DNA of 64,000 bases from DAOTVC01 sp034437215. Lineage in GTDB: Bacteria > Chloroflexota > Anaerolineae > B4-G1 > SLSP01. Positions 16,521 to 24,402 of the stretch are shown piece after piece (position 1 is the first letter of the stretch; the number at the start of each line of letters is the position of its first letter). The notes under the pieces are model-generated. The model was not told the origin of the DNA. It saw only the letters and a program-made list of their open reading frames with translations, and did not search any database. The stretch spans positions 62,001 through 126,000 of the forward strand of contig DAOTVC010000039.1 in the NCBI GenBank assembly GCA_034437215.1, in the 5' to 3' direction. The translations under genes were made by a program, and so were the position numbers.

Positions 16521-19500
16521 CTACCGTCGCTCGGGCGCCAATCCCAGCAGGCCCATACCCAACTTGGGCGTCTGAGCCTGCCGCTCCTCCCGCCCAAAGC
16601 GCAAGACGTCGCCCGAGTCGGTGATGGCTTCCACCGCGAGGGCCAGACTCTGCAGCTCCTTGACGAGCACCTTGAAGGAGGCCGGAATCCCCGGCTCCTC
16701 GATGGGCAGGCCCTTGACGATGGACTCGTAGGCCTTTACCCGCCCCTGCACATCGTCCGATTTGATGGTCAGCATCTCCTGCAGGGTGTAGGCGGCCCCG
16801 TAGGCCTCCAACGCCCAGACCTCCATCTCACCGAAGCGCTGCCCACCGAACTGGGCCTTACCGCCCAACGGCTGCTGCGTCACCAGGGAGTAGGGGCCGG
16901 TCGAACGCGTGTGCACCTTGTCCTCCACCAGGTGGGCCAACTTGAGCATGTAGATAATGCCCACAGTCACCGGTTGGTCGAAGGGGCGTCCCGTCTTGCC
17001 GTCATACAACATCATCTTGCCCAGCGTGGGCAGGGAAGAGTTGTGCTGCAGGCTGTAACTGGTCGCCGTGTGGACGATCTCTTCGTCGGAGAGCCCCTCG
17101 GTGGACATCCCCTGCTCCTCCATCCAGAGCTTCAGACAGACCACCTGGGCCTGCTCGTCCACGGCGTCGCGCTGCGCCCGCGGGCGGTCGTCGTCCTCGA
17201 AGGTTAACACGCTGTCGGGATCGTACCCCAACTCCCGCAACCACTCGCGCAGCACCGAGCGCCGGGCATAGGTGCGATCGTCCCGCAGGCGATCAATGTC
17301 GTAGTCCAGCTGGGAGAGCCAGGCAGCGACGTAGATCAAGCGGGCTTCGTCATCGTCGCGCAGCTGCTCCAGATCGAAGTTCTGGGCCTTGAGCCAGGTC
17401 CACGCGCGCTCCAGGGCCTCTTCCCAGGCACGGTCGATGAGCCAGGCGCGCGCCATCTCGGCGGCGATCTCCTGCTCGTTCGCCCCGTCGAAGACCGGGG
17501 TGATGGTGCGGAAGCCCAGACGCTCCGCCGCCCACCCCAAGTGGGTCTCCAGCACCTGACCGATATTCATACGACCGGGTACGCCCAGGGGGTTGAGGAT
17601 GATGTCGATGGTCCGCCCGTCGTCGAGGAAGGGCATGTCCTCCACCGGCACGACCTGGGAGATGACACCCTTGTTGCCGTGGCGCCCGGCCATCTTGTCG
17701 CCCTCGGTGATCTTGCGCCGCTGGGCCACGCTCACCCGCACGACCTTCTCCACACCCGCGGGCAGGTCTCGATACTCTTCGCGGTCAAAGACCTTGACGT
17801 CCACGACCTTGCCGTGGGCCCCGTGAGGCATACGCAGGCTCGTGTCCTTCACATCCCGCAGCTTCTCTCCGAAGATGGCGCGCAGGAGCTTCTCCTCGGG
17901 CGTGAGCTCCTTCTCGCCCTTCGGCGTGATCTTGCCCACCAGAATGTCCAGGGGCCCGACCTCGGCCCCCACGCGGATGACCCCCTCTTCGTCGAGGTCA
18001 CGCAGGGCGTCGTCAGAGACGTTGGGAATCTCCCGAGTGACCTCCTCGGGTCCCAGCTTCGTATCGCGGGCCGTCAGCTCGTGCTTCTCGATGTGAACCG
18101 AGGTGAACTGGTCGTCGCGCACCAGATCCTTGCTGAGGAGAATGGCGTCCTCGTAGTTGCCCCCCTCCCACGACATGAAGGCGACGAGCACGTTCTGGCC
18201 CAGGGCCAGGTTGCCCCCCTCCGTCGAGGAGCTGTCGGCGAGCACCGTCCCCTTCTGCACCCGCTGTCCCCGGCGCACCACGGGACGCTGGTCCACGCAG
18301 GTGCTCTGGTTGGAGCGTTGATACTTCCGCAGCTCGTAGCTCTCCAGATTACCGTCGTCCCCCAATACGACGATCTCGTATCCGGAGACGCCGATGACCA
18401 CACCCGACTTACGGGCGCTGATGACGAGCCCGGAGTTCGCCGCTGCCGGACCCTCCATCCCAGTCCCCACGAGCGGGGCCTCGGGCTGAATGAGGGGCAC
18501 GGCCTGGCGCTGCATGTTCGAGCCCATGAGAGCGCGGTTGGCGTCGTCGTGCTCCAGGAAGGGGATGAGAGAGGCGGAGATGCCGACGATCTGAATGGGA
18601 GCTACGTCGACGAAGTCGATGCGCTCGGGTGTGGTGAAGATGAACTGGTCACCCCGCCGGGCAGCGATGCGCCGCAGGCGGAAGTAGCCCTCTTCGTCGA
18701 GCAGGGTGTTGGCCTGGGCGATGACGTAGGGCTCCTCCTTGTCCGCCGAGAGGTAGATGACCTCGCCCGTTACGCGAGGTTGAATCCGCACCGGATCCTT
18801 CAGCGGCAGCGCCGCAATCCGCTCGGCGAGTTCCCGGTCGATCTGCGTGCCCGCCGCCGCGACGACGTCCCCGCTCTCCGGGTCCTCAAGATCGTCCCGC
18901 AGCGTCTCGCCGACCAGCTGCTCGGCGATGTTGGGCACCACACGGATGACCTTCCGGTAGGGGGTCTCGATGAAGCCCAAGTCATTGATGCGCGCGTAGG
19001 AGCCCAGGCGACCGATGAGGCCAATGTTCGGACCCTCGGGGGTCTCGATGGGGCAGATACGCCCGTAGTGGCTGTGGTGCACGTCGCGGACGTCGAAGCC
19101 GGCGCGCTCACGGCGCAGACCACCGGGGCCCAACGCCGACAGCGTGCGCTTATGGGTGAGGCTGGAGAGCGGGTTGGTCTGCTCCATAAACTGTGAGAGC
19201 TGGCTGGAGCCGAAGAACTCGCGGATGGAAGCGACCACCGGGCGGATGTTGATGAGGCTGACGGGGGTCGGGGACTCGTCGCGGATACTCATCCGCTCCT
19301 TGACCACCCGCTCCATCCGCACCAGACCCACACGCACCTTGGCCTGGACCAGCTCCCCGACGGTCTTCACCCGGCGGTTGCCCAGGTGGTCCATGTCGTC
19401 GGGGCCGGCGACGCCGTTGTTGATGTGGATCATACGCCGCGTCAGATTGACGAGGTCTTCCTTCGTGATGGTCCGCACCGCCATGGGCACGTTCAAGCCC

Positions 19501-20423
19501 ATGCGCTGGTTCAGCTTGTAGCGCCCCACCCGCTGCAGGTTGTAGCGCTGGGAGTCGAAGAGCTGGGAGATCATGTACTCCTGAGCATTCTCGAGGGTGG
19601 GCGGATCGCCGGGGCGCATGCGCCGGTAGAACTCGATGAGCGCCTCTTCGGCGACGGTGCGGTTGTTCTTGGGATCCCAGGTCGGCTCCTGGCGGATGGT
19701 GGTGGCGACCCAGGGGTGATCGGGATCGTTGTCGGCTTCCTCGAAGAGCTGGAAGAGCTCCTCGTCCGTCCCCTCCACGAGCACGTCACTGTGCAGCTCG
19801 TCATCGACGGCAGCCAGGGCGCGCAGGAAGATGGTGATGGGGATGGTGCGTTTGCGGTTGAAGCGCAGGGTGAGGTAGCCGGACTTCCGGGTCTCGAACT
19901 CCATCCAGGCTCCCCGATCGGGGATGAGCTTGGCGGTCGCCAGACGGCGTCCCCCCTCTTCGTCCATCCCGAAGTAGACACCCGGCGAGCGAATGAGCTG
20001 GCTGACGACGACGCGCTCCGTCCCGTTAATGATAAAGGTGGCGTTCTCGGTCATCAGGGGCAGATCCCCCAGGAAGATCTCCTGCTGGACGATCTCGCTC
20101 GTCTCCCGGTTCACCAGGGCCACGTCCACGTAGAGAGGCACGGCGTAGGTTAGATCGCGGTTTAAGCACTCTTCACGGGAGTGCTTGGGCTCTCCAAAAC
20201 GATAGGAGAGATCGAAGTCGGCCTCGCGGGCCCTCTTGCCCGGCAGATAGAGGCTCAACAGGCCGTTGTAGCTCTCGATGGGTGAAATTTCGTCAAAGAG
20301 GTTCTGCAGCCCCTCTTCCTGCAACCAGTGATAAGATTGTAACTGAACTTCGACAAGACCGGGTAGCGGCAAAGCGCTAGAAATGCGTGCGTACGACTTT
20401 ACTCCCAGGTCAGTTGTTGTCAT
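16521..20423 (-). CDS. rpoB: DNA-directed RNA polymerase subunit beta
   Basis: The beta subunit forms much of the active centre of RNA polymerase. The 1300-residue protein has the rifampicin region (SSQLSQFMEQTNPLSSLTHK, then a Thr where Arg529 of E. coli stands, then LSALGPGG with the equivalent of Ser531 kept), the GDKMAGRHGNKG motif, and GGKAQFGGQRFGEMEVWALE near the C-terminus. Between TPVFDGANEQEI and LYDGKTGRPFD there are about 150 residues (roughly 987-1135) where many betas have about 20, a lineage insertion of charged, helical character. rpoC is not downstream; a terminator and then rpsL follow. rplJ/rplL are also not upstream. Confidence 0.98.
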   Translation of the reverse strand: MTTTDLGVKSYARISSALPLPGLVEVQLQSYHWLQEEGLQNLFDEISPIESYNGLLSLYLPGKRAREADFDLSYRFGEPKHSREECLNRDLTYAVPLYVDVALVNRETSEIVQQEIFLGDLPLMTENATFIINGTERVVVSQLIRSPGVYFGMDEEGGRRLATAKLIPDRGAWMEFETRKSGYLTLRFNRKRTIPITIFLRALAAVDDELHSDVLVEGTDEELFQLFEEADNDPDHPWVATTIRQEPTWDPKNNRTVAEEALIEFYRRMRPGDPPTLENAQEYMISQLFDSQRYNLQRVGRYKLNQRMGLNVPMAVRTITKEDLVNLTRRMIHINNGVAGPDDMDHLGNRRVKTVGELVQAKVRVGLVRMERVVKERMSIRDESPTPVSLINIRPVVASIREFFGSSQLSQFMEQTNPLSSLTHKRTLSALGPGGLRRERAGFDVRDVHHSHYGRICPIETPEGPNIGLIGRLGSYARINDLGFIETPYRKVIRVVPNIAEQLVGETLRDDLEDPESGDVVAAAGTQIDRELAERIAALPLKDPVRIQPRVTGEVIYLSADKEEPYVIAQANTLLDEEGYFRLRRIAARRGDQFIFTTPERIDFVDVAPIQIVGISASLIPFLEHDDANRALMGSNMQRQAVPLIQPEAPLVGTGMEGPAAANSGLVISARKSGVVIGVSGYEIVVLGDDGNLESYELRKYQRSNQSTCVDQRPVVRRGQRVQKGTVLADSSSTEGGNLALGQNVLVAFMSWEGGNYEDAILLSKDLVRDDQFTSVHIEKHELTARDTKLGPEEVTREIPNVSDDALRDLDEEGVIRVGAEVGPLDILVGKITPKGEKELTPEEKLLRAIFGEKLRDVKDTSLRMPHGAHGKVVDVKVFDREEYRDLPAGVEKVVRVSVAQRRKITEGDKMAGRHGNKGVISQVVPVEDMPFLDDGRTIDIILNPLGVPGRMNIGQVLETHLGWAAERLGFRTITPVFDGANEQEIAAEMARAWLIDRAWEEALERAWTWLKAQNFDLEQLRDDDEARLIYVAAWLSQLDYDIDRLRDDRTYARRSVLREWLRELGYDPDSVLTFEDDDRPRAQRDAVDEQAQVVCLKLWMEEQGMSTEGLSDEEIVHTATSYSLQHNSSLPTLGKMMLYDGKTGRPFDQPVTVGIIYMLKLAHLVEDKVHTRSTGPYSLVTQQPLGGKAQFGGQRFGEMEVWALEAYGAAYTLQEMLTIKSDDVQGRVKAYESIVKGLPIEEPGIPASFKVLVKELQSLALAVEAITDSGDVLRFGREERQAQTPKLGMGLLGLAPERR

Positions 20424-20574
20424 CCTTAATCCTCTCCTCTTGGAGTTCTCCAGAAATCCCCCGCCGGATTCTGTGGACCAATGCGCAGCTTTACTTTAAA
20501 CGCCAAACGGAAGCGAGGAAAATGCCCGCTTCTCGTTGTAATCCTGTCTGTAGCGATATCTCAAGCGATTGAGT

Positions 20575-20602
20575 ATTATACCATGTCTCCTGCAGGCGTC
20601 AA
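20575..20602 (-). promoter_or_regulatory. Predicted sigma-70 promoter of rpoB
   Basis: TTGACG (-35, 20597-20602) and a perfect TATAAT (-10, 20575-20580) on the minus strand, 16 bases apart. The -10 lies about 150 bases upstream of the rpoB ATG. Confidence 0.75.
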
Positions 20603-20618
20603 AGGGGCTTTGGATATT

Positions 20619-20793
20619 CAAGCAGGACTGCCCTGGAAAAACTCCTTCCAACACGGAGAACACCGAGAAAACCAAGGAGATAGTGAAACATCTTTATAAA
20701 AAGCGCTCTTGTGCCTGATTTTATGAAGTCCGATTTAAAAAATCTCCGTGCCCTCTGTGGTAAAAAGGCTTTTTTCAGCAGAGTCAAGCAGGA
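20619..20793. mobile_element. Short inverted-repeat element R1, copy a (MITE-like)
   Basis: A 157-base element (20628-20784) is bounded by the direct repeat CAAGCAGGA on both sides (20619-20627 and 20785-20793), which looks like a 9-base target-site duplication. Its ends resemble each other in inverted orientation (GACTGCCCTGGAAAAA and, reversed, GACTCTGCTGAAAAAA). The interior holds ACACGGAGAACAC and CTCCGTGCCCTCTGTGG. Copies b (22793) and c (36384) share this layout. It contains no gene and fills the gap between rpoB and plsC. Confidence 0.75.
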
Positions 20794-20830
20794 ATTTTGG
20801 ATATCCCGGAGCAGGAAGCCCTGTAGGCCC

Positions 20831-21541
20831 TCAAGCAAGCGCGCTGTCCGGCCGGCGCTCCGGAGACCCGGGGGCCGGTGCAGTCCCGTCCCCCGCCTCC
20901 AGCTGCGCGACGTCACCGGCGTAGGCACCCCGGTAGGAGGGGGGCAACAGGCGCGCGATGCGCACCATAATCCGCTGGGTGGCCACCGCCAGCTCCTCGG
21001 AGCGCAACCGCCCCTCTTTCTCCAGGCGGAAGGGCTCCCCGAAGACCACCCGCACCTTCATCCGCTGCAACCGTCGAAGGCGCGACCCCATCTGCTCCGT
21101 ACCCGTGATGGCGACGGGCAGGAGGGGCACGTGAGCGTGGGCCGCCAGGAAGGCCACCCCGGGCTTTCCCGGCTGCAGGGAGGCCGTTCTCGAACGTGTG
21201 CCCTCCGGCGCCAGCCCCAACACCTTGCCCTCCTCGAGGAGCTGCAAGGCCTGCATCAGCGCGCTGCGGTCGAACTCGGAGCGCCGCACCCAGATGGGAT
21301 CGGTCATCTTCAAGAACCAGTGGAAGAAGGGGTAGGATTTATACTTTTCCGCCACCATCCCGTAGACCCGTCGGGGACAGGCGATGCCGAGCAGGGGCGT
21401 GTCCAGCCGGCTGATATGATTCGTCGCCAGAATCAGCCCCCCCTCGGAGGGCACGTTCTCCGCCCCCACGACCTCGATGCGCGCAAGCAGACGAAAGAGC
21501 AGCGCGACGGCCTTCTGCAATCTACGAAAGCTGGTATCCAT
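20831..21541 (-). CDS. plsC: 1-acyl-sn-glycerol-3-phosphate acyltransferase (PlsC family)
   Basis: PlsC acylates lysophosphatidic acid to phosphatidic acid at the membrane in phospholipid synthesis. The family motifs are present: NHISRLD (H42 and D47 of the HX4D catalytic pair), APEGTRSR (residues 111-118), and a VPLLPVAITGTE block. The 236-residue length is normal. An amphipathic or membrane N-terminus (VALLFRLLARIEVVG) fits membrane attachment. The downstream end lies just after the R1a element. The acyl donor and position cannot be told from sequence. Confidence 0.85.
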   Translation of the reverse strand: MDTSFRRLQKAVALLFRLLARIEVVGAENVPSEGGLILATNHISRLDTPLLGIACPRRVYGMVAEKYKSYPFFHWFLKMTDPIWVRRSEFDRSALMQALQLLEEGKVLGLAPEGTRSRTASLQPGKPGVAFLAAHAHVPLLPVAITGTEQMGSRLRRLQRMKVRVVFGEPFRLEKEGRLRSEELAVATQRIMVRIARLLPPSYRGAYAGDVAQLEAGDGTAPAPGSPERRPDSALA

Positions 21542-21610
21542 TTTCCCTCACGTGCGGCAGTCTGCTGGTCGGTTCCACATCCCCAAGGCCCCTGCGGTAT
21601 CCCACTTCTC

Positions 21611-22639
21611 TCACCCGGTCGTGCCCCAGGTCAGGACGGCATAGTCAGCCGGCTCGATGCCCCCCTTGGGCGTCAGCAGGACGGTGAAAGCAGCGCTCTC
21701 CCCGGAGGCGAGCGCCTGCTCCGCTGCCAACACCGCCTCCCGGTAGGCGATGACCTGGCCCTCCGCATCGTAGAGGGTGACGACGACGGTCACGGGGCTC
21801 ACAGGGGAGGGTGTGTCGTTGAGCACCCGACCGGCCACGCGGTACTGGGGGCCCGAGACCCCCGCCTGCAACTCGAGCAGGGTGAGGGGGACGAAGCCGG
21901 CGGTGATCGCACTGATCAGCTCCGCCCGCCGCAGGCTCACGCGCGCCTCCGCCGCTCCGGGCGGGGGGCTCTCGAAGAGCAGTGCGAAGGGCGCCCGCTT
22001 CCCCGGAGACAGATAGTCGGCGGCAGCCAGCGTGTTCTCGGTCACGAGGGGCGTTCCCCCGGCATCCAGCAGCGTCACCTGCACCTGCAGATTCGTGACG
22101 GGATTGGCCGTGGCGTTGACCACCTCGCCCATGCACCAGAGCCCTCCCACCGCCGTCGGGTAGAGCCCCACCCCCGAGGCCTCCAGGGGTATGGGCGTCG
22201 GTGTGGGTAACAAGAGATTATCGATGGGAAGAGGAGCAGCGACCTCCGCTTCCTCCTCGGTCGAGCGCAAGGGGATGACGAGGGACTGCCCGATGCTCAA
22301 GGCGTTCGGATCGTCGATCCCGTTGGCCGCCTGCAGGTCCTCCACGGCCACCCCATACTCGAAAGCGATGCCGAAGAGGGTGTCCCCCGACTCCACGATG
22401 TGCATGACGGGCGTCGGCGAGGGGGAGGGCGTGAAGGTGGGCGTGGGCAGAATGGGCGTCCTGAAGGACTCGGGATCAGCGGTAGGTGGACGCTGGGGGG
22501 CATTGGGCGCCAGGGCCTCGGTCGCCGTAGGGGAGGGCAGGGGCGTGAGAACGGTACCACAGCCGGACGCCAGAAGCAGCATCGCTAACAGCGCCAACCG
22601 GCTCCTCACCCCGCTCATCCCTCTGCCTTGGCCTCTCAC
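21611..22639 (-). CDS. LysM-domain lipoprotein
   Basis: A likely cell-surface lipoprotein: the start SRLALLAMLLLASGC has a hydrophobic stretch and a lipobox with Cys near residue 27. A Pro/Thr-rich linker (residues about 35-75) leads to one LysM domain (VESGDTLFGIAFEYGVAVEDL, written in parts, residues about 80-125), which binds peptidoglycan or related glycans. The rest has two beta-rich segments with a GEVVNATANPVTNLQVQV pattern like FxLYD domains. The start may be the internal Met (MSGVRSR) eight residues in. Substrate and partner are unknown. Confidence 0.75.
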   Translation of the reverse strand: MRGQGRGMSGVRSRLALLAMLLLASGCGTVLTPLPSPTATEALAPNAPQRPPTADPESFRTPILPTPTFTPSPSPTPVMHIVESGDTLFGIAFEYGVAVEDLQAANGIDDPNALSIGQSLVIPLRSTEEEAEVAAPLPIDNLLLPTPTPIPLEASGVGLYPTAVGGLWCMGEVVNATANPVTNLQVQVTLLDAGGTPLVTENTLAAADYLSPGKRAPFALLFESPPPGAAEARVSLRRAELISAITAGFVPLTLLELQAGVSGPQYRVAGRVLNDTPSPVSPVTVVVTLYDAEGQVIAYREAVLAAEQALASGESAAFTVLLTPKGGIEPADYAVLTWGTTG

Positions 22640-22695
22640 AGAGGAGAATTATAACACAGACTTCGTGAAAAACCAGTCATACAAATCTCAAACTT

Positions 22696-22792
22696 GTATA
22701 CCCCCACTTGAGCCAGACCAAGGCGTGAAACGTGAACTGTGAGCCCCTCACGTTTCACGCTGTACGTTTCAGCCAGGGGTAGCTCATAACTG
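22696..22792. repeat. Palindromic repeat R2, copy i (interrupted by R1b)
   Basis: Contains GGCGTGAAACGTGAACTGTG and CTCACGTTTCACGCTGTACG, which pair as a long imperfect hairpin, then CAGCCAGGGGTAGCTCATAACTG in parts. A second copy at 37433-37537 shares the core GGCGTGAAACGTGAA and CACGTTTCACGCT and the tail TAGCTCA-AACTGGA. In this copy the tail is split by R1b at CATAACTG. Confidence 0.7.
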
Positions 22793-22959
22793 ACTGCCCT
22801 GAAAAAACTTCTTCCACCACGGAGAACACTGAGAAAATCAAGGAGATAGTGAAATATTTTTATAAAAACGCTCTGTTTCCTGATTTTATGAAGGTCAATT
22901 TTAAAAAAATCTCCGTGCCCTCTGTGGTAAAAAGGCTTTTTTCAGCAGAGTCATAACTG
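22785..22959. mobile_element. Short inverted-repeat element R1, copy b
   Basis: A 159-base element (22793-22951), about 85% alike to R1a by eye, with CATAACTG repeated directly at both edges (22785-22792 and 22952-22959). Inverted ends GACTGCCCTGAAAAAAC and, reversed, GACTCTGCTGAAAAAAG. It lies inside the tail of R2 copy i, so R1 moved after R2. Confidence 0.75.
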
Positions 22960-22970
22960 GAGGGGAACCC

Positions 22971-23186
22971 TAGTGTTTTGTCAAGTGTCAATTGATGAAC
23001 GTGCATGGCGTCTTATCAGCCGGGGTAACTCGACTGCAGTCGCTATCCGAGGCGCTAACGCACCGCACGCCGACCTACGTCGACGCGAGTTCCGTCCACG
23101 CAGGTGGACGGTCGGCCAACGGCCCCGGTAGAGTACTTCAGTGCTCGTTTGTGGCTGTTTATCAAATCAGGTTTGACAAACCACTA
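22971..23186. mobile_element. Degenerate IS630/Tc1-like element with TA edges
   Basis: The two ends are imperfect inverted repeats: TAGTGTTTTGTCAAGTGTC at 22971 and, reversed from 23186, TAGTGGTTTGTCAAACCTG. Both start with TA, the target of IS630/mariner elements. Inside, a short frame looks like the start of an IS630-type transposase. At 216 bases it is a remnant or a non-autonomous derivative. Confidence 0.6.
22991..23131 (+). pseudogene. Fragment of an IS630-like transposase N-terminus
   Basis: The frame encodes IDERAWRLISRGNSTAVAIR followed by GANAPHADL, which resembles the N-terminal helix-turn-helix start of IS630 transposases (usually an ER-x-L-x-RG-x-S/A-ARxIRxAxxLLxAD pattern). It ends at a TAG after about 45 codons; no catalytic domain follows. 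The resemblance is by pattern only. Confidence 0.45.
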
Positions 23187-23253
23187 GAGTGATCAGCGAC
23201 TGGAACGTGCCTCGCATCAGATGTGAGAAAACACGGGCACCAGGCGGCTGCTG

Positions 23254-24252
23254 CTAGCTCTCGGCGCTCTCGGCCTCCGCGATGATGTCCCCCTGACGCA
23301 GGGCCTCCCGGGAGATCTCGAAACGCGGCTGTACCTTTCGCCAGAGGTAGAGCCCGCCCAGCACCAACCAGGGCACCCCCAGAGCGCCCAGCAGGAAAGC
23401 GGGGTGGGGCAGATGGGGCGCGCCCGAGAAGCGGTCGAGGTTGAAGAGGATGAGGACGATGGCCGTCCAGACCGTGAGGAAGTTGGGGATGGCATCCCCG
23501 GAGTGAATGGCCCCCAGACCGGGCGTGCGCTTCTTGGTCAGGGGCCAGAAGAGGTTGCTGCCCATGTAACCGCTCTGATCTTCGATCACGTGGCCTGCAA
23601 AGCCCAGCCCCATCACGATCCCCGCCCACCTCCCCAGGAGCAGGGCTGCGACGAGCCCCAGCAGCAGGGCGACGACGAGGCTGTGGGTCCAGCGCCGGTG
23701 CCAGTCGAGGAAGTGGACGTAGAGCTTACCCTCCTCACGGGCGAAGCGAAAGGAGGGCCCGCTGAAGATGTTGATCTTGTACTCGGAGCTGTAGGTGTGG
23801 ACGAGGGGCACGTCGAGCTTGCGCCGGGCCTCCGCGACCCCCTCGGGCTCCGTACCCGCGTAGGGCACCTGGCCGGTGTTGACCAGCGGCCCTACCCGCA
23901 CGGCCACCTCACCGGCCTCGGGGTCGAAACGGATGGCGTACTCCCGCCAGAGATCCGGCCCCAGCCGGATGGTGTGCGCCATCACGTTCTGCGGTCGTCC
24001 CGACGCGTAGGCCTCCTGCATGGCAGCGACGAGAGCGTCGGCGATGGCCTCGGGGTCGGGGTCCGCTTCCGCCTCGATCTCCAGGTCGTACCTCTCGAAG
24101 TAGCGGGCGAACTTGAAGTCGAGGGTGTCGGGCAGGATCCCGCCGACGCCGCCCAGCATGGGCAAGAGAGCGCCGTCGGCTCCCGCTGCGACCACCTCGG
24201 GAAAGAAGGTCGCCAGCGCCACGCCCGTGATGAAGTGCGAGATACCTTTCAT
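23254..24252 (-). CDS. Membrane-bound hydrolase-like protein, YdjM/PF04307-type
   Basis: The N-terminus MKGISHFITGVALATFFPEV and GGILPDTLDF carry the conserved His and Asp of the YdjM-like family of membrane proteins annotated as metal-dependent hydrolases; HRRWTHSLVVALLLGL and GHVIEDQSGYMGSNLFWPL are the other family blocks. There are about three to four membrane segments in the C-terminal half. A large inserted soluble part (residues about 50-165) of unknown role is unusual for the family. The enzyme activity of this family is not well established, so no substrate is proposed. Confidence 0.65.
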   Translation of the reverse strand: MKGISHFITGVALATFFPEVVAAGADGALLPMLGGVGGILPDTLDFKFARYFERYDLEIEAEADPDPEAIADALVAAMQEAYASGRPQNVMAHTIRLGPDLWREYAIRFDPEAGEVAVRVGPLVNTGQVPYAGTEPEGVAEARRKLDVPLVHTYSSEYKINIFSGPSFRFAREEGKLYVHFLDWHRRWTHSLVVALLLGLVAALLLGRWAGIVMGLGFAGHVIEDQSGYMGSNLFWPLTKKRTPGLGAIHSGDAIPNFLTVWTAIVLILFNLDRFSGAPHLPHPAFLLGALGVPWLVLGGLYLWRKVQPRFEISREALRQGDIIAEAESAES

Positions 24253-24402
24253 GAGTTCATACCCCTTTCGAGAGTATTACCGCGAGAAGGAGCCAGGGAT
24301 CAGGGATGAGGAGTCAAGATAGGAACACCGGCCTGACCTGTAGGCCCGTTGAAAATAGTCTGTCTGTATTTTAGCAACCCTAGCAAGCACACCCTCCAGC
24401 TC

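Noticed and set aside
22992..23192. A 66-codon frame in the repeat region before the YdjM-like gene
   Set aside because: It is in a different frame from the transposase-like fragment and runs through an inverted terminal repeat; no family or ribosome site supports it.
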